Assembly: GCF_002860255.1 (NCBI RefSeq)
Contig: NZ_PGVE01000064.1
Coordinates: 62,001 to 126,000, forward strand
Source: Neobacillus cucumis
Lineage (GTDB): Bacteria > Bacillota > Bacilli > Bacillales > Cytobacillaceae
Direction: 5' to 3'
DNA length: 64,000 nucleotides
In this document: positions 1 through 8,716 of the stretch, one piece after another
Numbering within the stretch: position 1 is the stretch's first letter
Layout: each line of letters starts with the position of its first letter
Translations under genes and position numbers: made by a program
Notes under the pieces: generated by a model
Database searches by the model: none
Told to the model about the DNA's origin: nothing
What the model saw: the letters and a program-made list of their open reading frames with translations, nothing else

Positions 1-146
1 TTTCCGGGATTAGAAGAACCACAACCGCCGAAAGAATTGAGAAAACAGCTAATACTAAGAAGAAAAGTGTATAGCCATCTCCGCCAAATACTTTTACTAT
101 TGTTTTAACTAGTATACCTCTATATTTGACAATGTGTAATAAAAAA
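1..146 (-). pseudogene. C-terminal remnant of an MFS-type transporter
   Basis: A reading frame runs off the window edge and encodes a hydrophobic segment containing GGDGYTLFF, then a leucine/valine-rich helix ending in LLIPE, which resembles the last membrane helix of major facilitator transporters. The frame overlaps the end of the deoR-type gene and has no ATG, GTG or TTG start or ribosome site, so it looks like the 3' piece of a gene whose 5' part was lost. The family call rests on a short stretch only. Confidence 0.35.
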
Positions 147-164
147 CAGAACAGTTTTGGCCTG

Positions 165-926
165 TTAGTTTACGATTAATAACTTGATCTTTTTTTCTTC
201 TAGCTCGTTTTTAGTTTCTTCTTCTATATTTGAATCAGTAATAATGTAGTCGATGTTAGAAACAGGATTTATTCTTGAAAAAGCACGTGTTCCAAATTTA
301 CTAGAATCAACCATAAGAATGGTTTCATCCGCTATTTCCATCATCTGCTTCTTTAATAATGCTTGTGATTCATTAAAATCACTAAGTCCTCTTTCCAGAT
401 GGACCCCTTTGCAGGATAGAAATGCTTTATTCACATGATACATGCTCAGGGAGCGTTCCGCGAGTGGGCCTACATATGACAACGATTGTGAAAGCAGCGT
501 TCCACCTGTTGAAATGACTTTGATTTGTTCTTTTTTACTGAGCTCTATTGCCACTTTAATCGAATTCGTCAGAACGGTTAAAGGCATATCTGGCAGTTCC
601 TTGGCTACATACCATGCTGTAGTACTCGCATCTAACACAATTTGATCACCTGGCTCAATCAAGCCAACAGCTGTTGCAGCGATCGCTTTCTTTTGTTCCG
701 CGTTGGTGATTTCTCTTTCTAAATAAGAAATCTCCCCTTGGTCCTTCTCAATACTAACCGCACCCCCATGAGAGCGCATTAGTAAATTTTCTTTTTCAAG
801 CTTCTCAAGATCCCGGCGAATTGTTTCTTCTGTCACGGAGAAAATTTTACTTAGCTCCGTTACCCGTATACTTAATCGTTCATTAACCAATTCCACAATC
901 TTTTTTTGTCTTTCTGCTACCAGCAC
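165..926 (-). CDS. DeoR/GlpR-family transcriptional regulator (candidate rhamnose/lactate repressor)
   Basis: This 253-residue protein has an N-terminal winged helix-turn-helix (about residues 5-58, with the typical VTEETIRRDLEKLE recognition helix) and a C-terminal DeoRC sugar-phosphate sensing domain. The GTG start follows an AAAGGGG ribosome site. DeoR regulators control rhamnose genes in several bacilli (for example the yulB neighbourhood in B. subtilis). Here rhaEW and lutA promoters carry a shared AAACAAACAT-type operator and the leader of this gene has similar A/T-rich half-sites. I therefore infer that it represses those two operons and itself. The family is certain, the target assignment is inference. 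Confidence 0.85.
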   Translation of the reverse strand: MLVAERQKKIVELVNERLSIRVTELSKIFSVTEETIRRDLEKLEKENLLMRSHGGAVSIEKDQGEISYLEREITNAEQKKAIAATAVGLIEPGDQIVLDASTTAWYVAKELPDMPLTVLTNSIKVAIELSKKEQIKVISTGGTLLSQSLSYVGPLAERSLSMYHVNKAFLSCKGVHLERGLSDFNESQALLKKQMMEIADETILMVDSSKFGTRAFSRINPVSNIDYIITDSNIEEETKNELEEKKIKLLIVN

Positions 927-956
927 TTGTTCTGCCCCTTTCTAACCCAATATTTT

Positions 957-1042
957 TATTTATGTTGTTTTGTATTTGTTTTTTACTTATTCTCAATATA
1001 ACTATAACATATTTTTTTGAAAAACAAACACAAATAATACGA
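957..1042 (-). promoter_or_regulatory. Promoter/leader of the deoR-type gene with AAACAAA-like half-sites
   Basis: The region contains TTTGTTTT near 977 and AAACAAACA near 1022, resembling the operator inside the rhaEW and lutA promoters. A TATATT or TATAGT sequence on the minus strand could be the -10. Autoregulation is plausible but not shown. Confidence 0.35.
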
Positions 1043-1182
1043 AAAGAAAGATTCAAAAAGATATTTTTGTTTTTTAAGCAAAATAGGACTGGCGCGCCAC
1101 ACACGCCTATCCCCAATCAAACCGGCTCTTTAAATTTAGCTGCCTTCTCTATAGAAGACTTCACTTTAGTGCTTTAACGTTT

Positions 1183-1259
1183 TATTAACGGGACGATATT
1201 AACAAAACTTGGTACCATATTAACAAAATTCCAAGAGATATTAACAAATCCCCTAACAA
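1183..1259. repeat. Short array of 21-bp-period repeats (TATTAACAAA core)
   Basis: The core TATTAACAAA starts at 1197, 1218 and 1239, exactly 21 bp apart, with an extra TATTAAC at 1183. The other half of each unit varies. It lies in the intergenic space between the deoR-type gene and the GH1 remnant. A second array with the same 21-bp period but another core occurs at 23607. Confidence 0.75.
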
Positions 1260-1264
1260 CCACT

Positions 1265-1292
1265 AAAAAAGCCAATCACTAATTAGTGATTG
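1265..1292 (-). terminator. Rho-independent terminator
   Basis: CAATCACTAATTAGTGATTG is a perfect 20-bp palindrome followed on the minus strand by a T run. It closes the transcript carrying the two gene fragments upstream. Confidence 0.75.
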
Positions 1293-1304
1293 ACTTTAAT
1301 TGTT

Positions 1305-1463
1305 TTAATTTTCCAAAACGGCTTCCAACTCCAGCTTATCTAACTCCGCAATTATAGCTTTAACCTTATCCAAGGTTAGATTCACCTCCTGCAATTCTGC
1401 CAATTCTTTCAAGCTTCTAGCTTTTGTTGAAAAAACAGCAGATGGTTTTTAGCAAACCGATCG
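1305..1463 (-). pseudogene. Unrecognised C-terminal protein fragment
   Basis: After the break in the GH1 remnant, the same minus-strand frame continues past one stop for about 47 codons. It includes SLKELAELQEV and a charged helix ending in LEAVLEN, then a stop and a good terminator. It reads like the tail of another protein joined to the GH1 fragment by a deletion. I do not recognise the family. Confidence 0.3.
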
Positions 1464-1790
1464 GGAACCTGGTGTGATTCCGTGTTTATAACAGGTTTCA
1501 AGAACATCCCGATAGTGTTCAATAGCCGAACGAGAATATTGCCCTGGCTCGGGTTCTATGCGTGACCATTCGATAGAGAACCGATAGGTTTTTAACCCTA
1601 ATTCAGCCATAAGGGCAATGTCTTCACGATAGAGCCGATAATGATCAATGGTATCCCCTGATTTATCTTTATATGGCGAGCCTTCTGCATGTTCTTCTGC
1701 CCAGAAATCACTGTTAAAATTATTCCCTTCCACTTGATAAGCGGCTGTTGTCGATCCCCAAAGAAAATGGGATGGAAATTGCAATTCCAT
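1449..1790 (-). pseudogene. Glycoside hydrolase family 1 (6-phospho-beta-glucosidase-like), 5' fragment
   Basis: The start ATG has a strong AAGGAG site, and the first residues match GH1 enzymes: FLWGSTTAAYQVEG near the N-terminus, then YRFSIEWSRIEP. Only about 107 GH1 residues remain of the usual 440-480. The match stops at HGITP, after which a foreign frame and stop follow. The catalytic NEP and ENG glutamates lie in the missing part, so no enzyme is made. It lies directly downstream of the AraC-type gene, suggesting a lost beta-glucoside function controlled by that regulator. Confidence 0.85.
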
Positions 1791-1923
1791 ATTTAACACT
1801 CCTTGTATTCTTATATCCTGTTGATTACCTATATTGTAGCAAGCGTTTTCAAATGTTTTAATATTAAAAACAAAGAGGTTTATTGCTCGAATCAAAGATT
1901 TGGATCGCACCCACTTTGCGAAC

Positions 1924-1951
1924 AAAAAATAAAACCGCTGATCAGCGGTTT
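1924..1951 (-). terminator. Terminator of the AraC-family gene
   Basis: The perfect palindrome AAACCGCTGATCAGCGGTTT is followed by a T-rich run in the minus direction, just beyond the stop codon. Confidence 0.8.
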
Positions 1952-1953
1952 CA

Positions 1954-2979
1954 CTAAGTGATTTGACTTTGATTTTTATAACTTTGAGTCTGGTTGTCTC
2001 TATATTCTTTAGGGGTCTGGAAGTACACTTCATTAAATTTTTTATAGAAAAAGGACAAACTCGAATAGCCAACCTCTTCCGAAATATCAGGGATAGGAAG
2101 ATCTGAGTTACATAGATATAAAGCAGCCTTATTTAATCTTTGAATCTGAAGAAGGTCCTTAAAGGATTTACCTGTTGCTTTTTTAAGAACAGCAGAAATA
2201 TAGTTAGGGTGATATTTGTAGTGATCCGCCATTTCCGTTAAACTGCAATCCTTAAAACGGTCATCAATATACTTTAGAAATTCTAGGACGATTGCATCCT
2301 TTTGCTTCATATCGTCTCTCTCTTTAATGTTCGAACTATTACTGTGACGGATTAATTCTGTAAACAATATGAAAAGATAGGCATCAATCATTTCCGTAGT
2401 AAAAACATCTTTTTCAAAATGTTCGCACATAATTTGCTCCATGATTCCAACAACTTTTGAACGTACTTCGAAAGGAAAGTATAAATAGTTATTTGCTCTT
2501 CGGCTATCAATTACGGAGTCAATCAGAAATTGGGAGATAATACTTTTATTGGTGAATCGGCTTAGGAACCCTGTTGATAAGTAGTCATGCTTTAGCTTCA
2601 TCTCAATAACGATATCAGATTTTGATATCTTCTTTATTGTATGAGGGGTGTTTTTATCAATCATGATAAATCCGCCCTCAGTCATGTTTATTTCATGATC
2701 CTCCATGATAACCGAACATTTCCCCTGATAGACGTAGATAAGTTCAATATACTGATGAATATGCATGGGGACGAACGCGGCGACTGGAGCCTGAGATATG
2801 AAAATATTATCTTCAATCGGGTTAATTGTCGGATCAAAGATCATATTAAAATTGTAAACAGGCTGTCCTTCTATCACATTTACCTGTTCTGGATGATAGG
2901 TGTTTTTTACAACATCCCAATCTGGTGCCTCTCTAGTGTTATTGGCTTGTAGGAAAGACTGTAATTCAACACGGTTCAT
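1954..2979 (-). CDS. AraC-family transcriptional regulator with cupin sensor domain
   Basis: The 341-residue protein has an N-terminal cupin-like fold (about residues 60-125, MHIHQYIELIYVYQG followed by GGFIMIDKNTPHTI) and a C-terminal double helix-turn-helix AraC domain (about residues 235-330, with ISEEVGYSSLSFFYKKF and TPKEYR). It is downstream of rhaBA on the same strand, separated by a terminator, and upstream of the GH1 remnant. The protein at 8717 has the same architecture. It may activate rhaBA, whose promoter lacks the DeoR-type operator and has a poor -35, or the lost GH1 gene. The target is inferred. Confidence 0.85.
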   Translation of the reverse strand: MNRVELQSFLQANNTREAPDWDVVKNTYHPEQVNVIEGQPVYNFNMIFDPTINPIEDNIFISQAPVAAFVPMHIHQYIELIYVYQGKCSVIMEDHEINMTEGGFIMIDKNTPHTIKKISKSDIVIEMKLKHDYLSTGFLSRFTNKSIISQFLIDSVIDSRRANNYLYFPFEVRSKVVGIMEQIMCEHFEKDVFTTEMIDAYLFILFTELIRHSNSSNIKERDDMKQKDAIVLEFLKYIDDRFKDCSLTEMADHYKYHPNYISAVLKKATGKSFKDLLQIQRLNKAALYLCNSDLPIPDISEEVGYSSLSFFYKKFNEVYFQTPKEYRDNQTQSYKNQSQIT

Positions 2980-3102
2980 GTGAATCCCCCTATCATAATG
3001 AATAGAAATGGAAGTATTTTTATAGATAACGTAGAATAACTTAAAACTTCGTAGAATTCTTCTATTTAGTGTAAAATCCCTTCCTTTAAAAAGATAACTC
3101 CC

Positions 3103-3151
3103 AAAAAAGAAGACCCAAAAAGGAGCCTATAAATCTCCTCATTGAGTCTTC
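3103..3151 (-). terminator. Terminator downstream of rhaA
   Basis: GAAGAC pairs with GTCTTC, with an inner AGGAG/CTCCT stem, and T residues follow on the minus strand. Confidence 0.65.
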
Positions 3152-3168
3152 CCCTAAAAAAATCCCAT

Positions 3169-4422
3169 CTATCTTTTTAATAAAACCTCTTGCTCATACG
3201 CTTTTACTTCCTCTAACCAAGATTCTCTTACTGGTACACCCATTTTTTGGCAATAGTAATCCCAAACCGCCCCAAATGGATAAGTCTTGAATTCTTCCAT
3301 TAATGCTAGTCTTTCAGTGAAGTTTCCTTCTTCTTGAAGCTGTTTTAAATACTCATTTGGTACTAACATAGCTGATAATAATGCCTTGATCATATTGCGA
3401 GTTCCAATGGTCCATGCAGCAACACGGTTGATACTCGCATCAAAGAAGTCAAGTCCAATGATAACACGATCTAACGCATCATTACGTACAATTTCTAAAG
3501 CAATTTCTTTTAATTCATCATCTAAAATAACAACATGGTCACTATCCCAGCGTACTGGTCTTGAAACGTGCAGGGCAAGCTTTTCACTGAATAAAAGCAT
3601 GGATGAAATTTTATTGGATACTGTTTCTGTTGGATGATAGTGTCCTGTATCTAGTAAACATAATTTATCATTTTTCATGGCATAATTTAGATAAAATTCA
3701 TGAGAACCAACCACATAAGATTCTGATCCAATACCAAATACTTTACTTTCCACTGCATCAAGATTATATTTTTCATCAACTTCCACAGCAAAAATCTTAT
3801 CTAATGATTCTTTTAATCTTTTTCTTGGAGTGAGGCGGTCACTTGGAATATCCTTATAGCCATCTGGAATCCAAATGTTTGTTAAGGCTTGTGTACCTAA
3901 TTCCTTTCCGAAATACTCACCAATTTTCCGGCTGCCGATACAGTGATTAATCCAGAATTCCCGGATATCTTCGTTTGGATGAGATAGTGTTAAGCCATCA
4001 TTTGCTTTCGGATGGGAAAACAATGTTGGGTTGTAATCAAGCCCTAAACCATTTTCCTTTGCCCATTTCACCCAGTTTTCAAAATGCTTTGGTTCTAATT
4101 GATCTCTTTCTACTACTTCTCCATTTGTTTCCGCGTAAATGGCATGCAGGTTAACACGATGTTTCCCAGGAATTAGAGAAAGTGCTTTTTCTAAGTCTGC
4201 TCTTAATTCTTCAGGTGAGGATGCTTTACCGGGATAATTTCCAGTAACAGAAATTCCACCAGATAATTCATTCGGATTTACTTCAAATCCCCCGATATCA
4301 TCGCCCTGCCAGCAATGAATCGAAATCGGAACATTTTTTAATTTTTCAATGACTTCATCAACATTAATTCCCCATTTTTCATAAGCTTTTTTAGCAAGTT
4401 CGTAGTTTTCTTGAACAGACAT
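3169..4422 (-). CDS. rhaA: L-rhamnose isomerase
   Basis: It converts L-rhamnose to L-rhamnulose in the cytoplasm, the first step of the phosphorylative rhamnose pathway. The 417-residue length fits the RhaA family. Recognisable segments include [11 protein letters not shown] near residue 38, [19 protein letters not shown] around residue 260 (metal-binding and catalytic region) and [11 protein letters not shown]. It follows rhaB by 21 bp on the same strand, forming a rhaB-rhaA operon. No rhamnose mutarotase gene or dedicated rhamnose transporter is seen next to it. Confidence 0.96.
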   Translation of the reverse strand: MSVQENYELAKKAYEKWGINVDEVIEKLKNVPISIHCWQGDDIGGFEVNPNELSGGISVTGNYPGKASSPEELRADLEKALSLIPGKHRVNLHAIYAETNGEVVERDQLEPKHFENWVKWAKENGLGLDYNPTLFSHPKANDGLTLSHPNEDIREFWINHCIGSRKIGEYFGKELGTQALTNIWIPDGYKDIPSDRLTPRKRLKESLDKIFAVEVDEKYNLDAVESKVFGIGSESYVVGSHEFYLNYAMKNDKLCLLDTGHYHPTETVSNKISSMLLFSEKLALHVSRPVRWDSDHVVILDDELKEIALEIVRNDALDRVIIGLDFFDASINRVAAWTIGTRNMIKALLSAMLVPNEYLKQLQEEGNFTERLALMEEFKTYPFGAVWDYYCQKMGVPVRESWLEEVKAYEQEVLLKR

Positions 4423-4443
4423 GTATTTCTTCCTCCTCTATGT

Positions 4444-5862
4444 TTAGTTAGTAATAGGTGCGGTTGGTAGATACTTCTTTACTTCAAATGATTTTTTTAC
4501 AATAGTACGTGCTTCTTTAATATCATTGATTTCATCAAGCGCCATTAACTGAGCCACGATATTGCCGATGGCAGTCGCTTCAACCGGTCCTGCATATACT
4601 TCTTTCTTCGTTACATCCGCAACCAATTGGTTCAACATTTCGTTCTGACATCCGCCGCCGATGACATTGATTTTTTCAAATCTCTTTTCAAAGATTTCTT
4701 CAATTTCGTGTACGGCATCTTGATAGCTGACTGCTAAACTATCATATACGCATTTTGCGACTTCTCCAGGTGTACCTGGAATCGGCTGGCCTGTTTCCAC
4801 ACAGTAGTTCATGATTTCCTGGATCATGTTCTCTGGTTTTAGAAACCGGTCATCATTGACATTAACCACTGCCTTAAAGTCTCTTGCTTCTCTAGCAAAA
4901 TCAACCAATTCGGCAAAAGAATATTCATTATTGTAGTTGCGTCTTACCTCTTGAATCATCCAAAGACCCATAATGTTTTTTAAGAAGCGGTATTGATAAT
5001 CGATTCCGCCCTCATTCGTAAAATTATAATCAAGTGCTTTGGTAACACAGATTGGGAAGTAGTTTTCTACTCCAATCAATGACCATGTACCTGAACTGAT
5101 ATAAATCGTTTCATTTTCTTCAGGAACGGCAATAACGGCTGAACCAGTATCATGAGTTGCCGGTAGTATCACTTGAAGATCAAAACCTAACTCTGAAACT
5201 AATTCTTCTTTTAATGTGCCAAGAACAGTCTTTGGTGTCTTTATTTCGTGGAACATTTCTTTATTAATTCCTAACAAATCTAACAAGTCATGGTCCCATT
5301 TTTTTGTAAAAGCATTGACAAGTTGAGTAGATGTCACGTTCGTGTATTCGTTTGCTTTTTTTCCGGTAAGTAAATAATTGAAGTAATCCGGAATCATTAA
5401 GAATGATTTTGCTTGATCTAAAATTTCCGGTGTATTTTGTTTTATCGAATATAATTGATAGATAGTATTAAACTTTTGGAATTGGATCCCTGTTTCTAGA
5501 TACAGACGTTCCTTGATGATTTTTTCAAAAACCTGTTCCATCATTCCGTCTGTTCTTGGATCACGATAAGAAACCGCATCCGTTAGTGGTTGGTCCTTTT
5601 CATCCAATAACACAAAATCAACGGCCCAAGTATCGATTCCGATACTGTCAGGCTTGATGCCAAGTTCCTTGCACTTCTTTAAACCGTTTTTGATTTCCTG
5701 AAAAAGTTTATCGGCCTCCCAGCAATAAGAGTCACCTTTTTGGATGATTTTGTTTTCAAAACGATGTATTTCTTCGAGTTTTAACAATCCATTTTCTAAC
5801 CAGCCTAAAATGAGTCGGCCGCTTGATGCACCAATATCAACAGCAATACTGTATTTTGTCAT
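4444..5862 (-). CDS. rhaB: Rhamnulokinase
   Basis: It phosphorylates L-rhamnulose at O-1 using ATP, giving the substrate of the RhaEW aldolase. It is a FGGY-type sugar kinase: the N-terminal phosphate-binding segment is VDIGASSGR, DTWAVDFVLLD lies near residue 84, THDTGSAV near 237 and the C-terminal nucleotide-binding segment is VIGGGCQNEMLN. I chose the ATG at 5862 (472 residues) because GAGGTG precedes it at a proper distance; two further in-frame starts upstream (GTG 5871, ATG 5868) overlap that site. It heads the rhaBA operon. Confidence 0.95.
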   Translation of the reverse strand: MTKYSIAVDIGASSGRLILGWLENGLLKLEEIHRFENKIIQKGDSYCWEADKLFQEIKNGLKKCKELGIKPDSIGIDTWAVDFVLLDEKDQPLTDAVSYRDPRTDGMMEQVFEKIIKERLYLETGIQFQKFNTIYQLYSIKQNTPEILDQAKSFLMIPDYFNYLLTGKKANEYTNVTSTQLVNAFTKKWDHDLLDLLGINKEMFHEIKTPKTVLGTLKEELVSELGFDLQVILPATHDTGSAVIAVPEENETIYISSGTWSLIGVENYFPICVTKALDYNFTNEGGIDYQYRFLKNIMGLWMIQEVRRNYNNEYSFAELVDFAREARDFKAVVNVNDDRFLKPENMIQEIMNYCVETGQPIPGTPGEVAKCVYDSLAVSYQDAVHEIEEIFEKRFEKINVIGGGCQNEMLNQLVADVTKKEVYAGPVEATAIGNIVAQLMALDEINDIKEARTIVKKSFEVKKYLPTAPITN

Positions 5863-5879
5863 TAACATCACCTCTCGGT

Positions 5880-5911
5880 TGGAAACGCTTACTGATATAT
5901 TTATATAATAC
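5880..5911 (-). promoter_or_regulatory. rhaB promoter region with cre (CcpA) site
   Basis: TGGAAACGCTTACT (5880-5893) matches the cre consensus TGNAANCGNWNNCA on the opposite strand with one mismatch. TATTAT (5906-5911, minus) may be the -10; no good -35 is present, as expected for an activator-dependent promoter. Glucose repression by CcpA is inferred. Confidence 0.55.
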
Positions 5912-6014
5912 TAGAAAATGAGGATTTTCCTATAACTTGATTCGACTAAATTATTGTCCTTATTTGCATTTACCTCTCATTTTTTTATAAAAGGCTCTGT
6001 TATTATTCATTGTT

Positions 6015-6250
6015 GATTTTGGTGTAGATATGAGAATTCATAAGCGGAGAATTTCCGGCTAATTATAAAGAGGAAGCTTAAGAAGCAGAAATAAGAGGAG
6101 CTATTCCGATTAACTGCTCTAAATAAGACAAAATTCAAAGATTTGGGTAATATAAACGGAAAAACTTCCTTTACTTTTAAGGAAATTTCTATATTTCCGA
6201 TTTTAAACGGAATTTTACCGTTTATTTTTTAAACACAGTGAAATCAACAA
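6015..6250. repeat. Structured 236-bp intergenic repeat, copy 1
   Basis: This stretch aligns without net gap to 27227-27462. It begins with GATTT and GTGTAG and ends near CACAGTGAA and TCAACA. The right half can fold: ATAAACGG pairs with CCGTTTAT as an outer stem, with TTCCTT/AAGGAA inside and AAACGG/CCGTTT as an alternative. It contains no credible gene and fills most of the gap between rhaB and the MFS gene. Confidence 0.85.
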
Positions 6251-6266
6251 TAAGTTCCAAGAGAGC

Positions 6267-6299
6267 AAAAAAAACATCACAGAATCAGCCTGTGATGTT
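6267..6299 (-). terminator. Terminator of the MFS transporter gene
   Basis: AACATCACA and TGTGATGTT form a perfect 9-bp stem followed by a run of eight T on the minus strand. Confidence 0.85.
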
Positions 6300-6305
6300 A
6301 AATGA

Positions 6306-7514
6306 TTAGCTTTTATTTTTCAGCTGATGAACTCCCCAAACAATGAACCCTAAAACAATCATTATCCCTCCGGTTAAGCAGACTCCCTGCCACTGCCATA
6401 GGTTCCAAGCAAAGCTGCCGAGTGAGGAGCCAAGTGAACCACCAAGGAAATAGGTCACCATATATACAGTATTTAACCGGCTTCTAGCCTCTGGAACTAA
6501 ACTGTAGATTCTTGCTTGATTAGAGACCTGTGCACCCTGTACACCTAAATCTAAGAGAATAACTCCAAACACTATTCCCCAGACAGCAGAACCGAATAGT
6601 CCAAAGAACATAAAAGATAACAACGTAAGAATGATGAACATACCAACCATCGACTTCGGACTAAACCGATCTGCTATTCGCCCGACAAACGGAGCAGCGG
6701 CAGCCCCAACTACCCCGACTAAACCAAATAATCCAGTTACTTGACTTCCAAAATAAAACGGTGCACCCTCCAAGTAAAATGCAAGAGAGGTCCAGAATAC
6801 ACTAAAACTTCCAAACAGCATGGCTCCAACTAATGAAGCCTCTCGTAACGTTGGCTGCGTTAAGATTAATTCTCCTAAAGACTTTAAAACTTGACGGTAC
6901 GTCAAGTTAGCTTCAGGATGACTTTTAGGCAAAAAACGATTTAAGATGATCGCTAAGGCTAGCATTAACACTGCTGCAACCCAGTACATCATCCGCCAGC
7001 CAAAGCTGCCTCCTATAACACCGGCTACGGTCCGAGCAAGAAGAATTCCAAAAAGTAATCCTCCCATCACACTACCAATCACTTTTCCTCTTTCTGCCGG
7101 CTCAGACATCTGTGCTGCTAGCGGTATAATTACCTGCGGTACAACCGTAGTGATTCCAACAGCCAGACTCGCTGCATAAATCCAAAGCAGGTTTTGTGCT
7201 GTAGCAACGCCAATCAGTGCAATTGTTACGGAAGCTAATAAAACGGTTATAAGATGACGGCGTTCTCTCATATCTCCCAACGGCACAAACAAAAACATGC
7301 CTACTGCATACCCAATTTGGGTAAACATCGAAATATTGCCCACTTGATGGGAGTTAGCATGAAATGTCCGTCCCATATCAGCTAAAAGCGGCTGATTGTA
7401 ATAAAGATTGGCCACTGCCAGACCACATGTAATGGACATTAATAAAACTAAACCTTTTGTCAATGTAATCCCTTTGGATTTATTCATTTCCATTCCTGTA
7501 GAATTATTTGTCAT
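6306..7514 (-). CDS. MFS transporter (DHA1/arabinose-efflux-permease type)
   Basis: A 402-residue membrane protein with about 12 predicted helices. The first loop motif NLYYNQPLLADM and the loop 2-3 motif PLGDMRERRHLI (family pattern G-D/R-R-R) mark it as a DHA1-type major facilitator. Such proteins export drugs or small metabolites by proton antiport; the substrate cannot be read from the sequence. It has its own terminator and lies downstream of a DMT-family exporter on the same strand, with a terminator between them. Confidence 0.85.
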   Translation of the reverse strand: MTNNSTGMEMNKSKGITLTKGLVLLMSITCGLAVANLYYNQPLLADMGRTFHANSHQVGNISMFTQIGYAVGMFLFVPLGDMRERRHLITVLLASVTIALIGVATAQNLLWIYAASLAVGITTVVPQVIIPLAAQMSEPAERGKVIGSVMGGLLFGILLARTVAGVIGGSFGWRMMYWVAAVLMLALAIILNRFLPKSHPEANLTYRQVLKSLGELILTQPTLREASLVGAMLFGSFSVFWTSLAFYLEGAPFYFGSQVTGLFGLVGVVGAAAAPFVGRIADRFSPKSMVGMFIILTLLSFMFFGLFGSAVWGIVFGVILLDLGVQGAQVSNQARIYSLVPEARSRLNTVYMVTYFLGGSLGSSLGSFAWNLWQWQGVCLTGGIMIVLGFIVWGVHQLKNKS

Positions 7515-7575
7515 TTTTATTTCTCCTCTATTCTCAATGCCGTTTTGTCATATGTTTATCAGGGGTTAGACTAAT

Positions 7576-7603
7576 AAAAAAAGTCTTCCCTGAGTAGGAG
7601 ACT
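7576..7603 (-). terminator. Terminator of the DMT transporter gene
   Basis: AGTCTTCC pairs with GGAGACT (one bulge), with T residues following on the minus strand. Confidence 0.65.
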
Positions 7604-7605
7604 CT

Positions 7606-8523
7606 TTACATTGCCGCTTTATTTGACCCTGTTGAAACGACAGTTTTAACCGATGGCATATTCGCAATAAATACGCCTAGCAATACCAAAATACCGCCAA
7701 GGATTTGATTAAGCGAAATATGATTTCCTAAAATAAAATGGGAGGCTAGGATGGCGACAAATGGCTGGATATTCATGAACATCGAGGCTGTACCTGCGCC
7801 AACTTTAGCTACCCCTTTATTCCACCAAAAACCGGCAACTCCTTGAGCGATAATCCCAGCAAAAATTAACAATATCCACATAAACAGAGAATGACTGATG
7901 ACAGAGCCGCACACCAAATTTTCAACTCCCGCGGCAGGAATCATCAATACACTTCCTAGTACGGTTGAAAAAACAGTAATAATAAAGGTGTCCATTGTTT
8001 TCGCTAAACCTCGGATAAATAATATACTAATCGAGAGGCAAAGCATGGCGATTAAAATGTTAAAATCTCCCCATGAGATTCCCAAAGCGCCATTTGCAAC
8101 GCCAATAATTGAAAAAACACCGATTAAACTAATAATGGCTCCTGCAGATTTTTTAATGGTAAACTTGACCTTAAAAATAATCCGTTCCAACAAAATGGTG
8201 GCTATGGGTGCCAAGGAAATAATTAATGAGGCGTTAGCTGGTGTTGTATGATGGAGACCCGTAAAGTAGAAAGTTTGATTTAACAGGGTTCCAAAGATTC
8301 CAACACCAATGAGATATTTCCACTCTGAAATGGTGGGACGCTTCATCCCCTTATGAATCAAGGCACAGATAATCAAAAAAAGTGAGGTAAAGCAAATTCG
8401 AACGGTTGATAATAAAACAGGTGAAAATCCTTGAAGTAAATAGGCACTGACTGGATAATTACACCCCCATAAAACAGAAACCAAAAAGAGACTAATAAAA
8501 GCTTTTATCATACTACTCGACAT
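7606..8523 (-). CDS. DMT-superfamily (EamA) transporter
   Basis: The 305-residue protein has ten hydrophobic helices in two five-helix EamA halves, with VLWGCNYPVSAYLLQ in helix 1 and GLHHTTPANASLI near residue 95. EamA proteins export amino acids or other metabolites; the substrate is unknown. The gene diverges from the AraC-family gene at 8717 across a 193-bp promoter region, so that regulator is its most likely controller. Confidence 0.85.
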   Translation of the reverse strand: MSSSMIKAFISLFLVSVLWGCNYPVSAYLLQGFSPVLLSTVRICFTSLFLIICALIHKGMKRPTISEWKYLIGVGIFGTLLNQTFYFTGLHHTTPANASLIISLAPIATILLERIIFKVKFTIKKSAGAIISLIGVFSIIGVANGALGISWGDFNILIAMLCLSISILFIRGLAKTMDTFIITVFSTVLGSVLMIPAAGVENLVCGSVISHSLFMWILLIFAGIIAQGVAGFWWNKGVAKVGAGTASMFMNIQPFVAILASHFILGNHISLNQILGGILVLLGVFIANMPSVKTVVSTGSNKAAM

Positions 8524-8716
8524 TTGCCATAGACAACCCTTCTCAAAATGTTTTGTTGGTGACTTTTAATAGTATAGCATGGTACTTCGCTTATCGAAAG
8601 AATATATTTACAGCAGACTATCCCACGTATTACCTCTTTTTGTACTATATAATAGAATAAGAAATTGATAAACTATACCTATGATAGAATTCATCTACTA
8701 AGGAGGGTGAACTTAC

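Noticed and set aside
7898..8251. Long plus-strand frame inside the DMT transporter gene
   Set aside because: It lies opposite a clear EamA gene, has no ribosome site and no family features.
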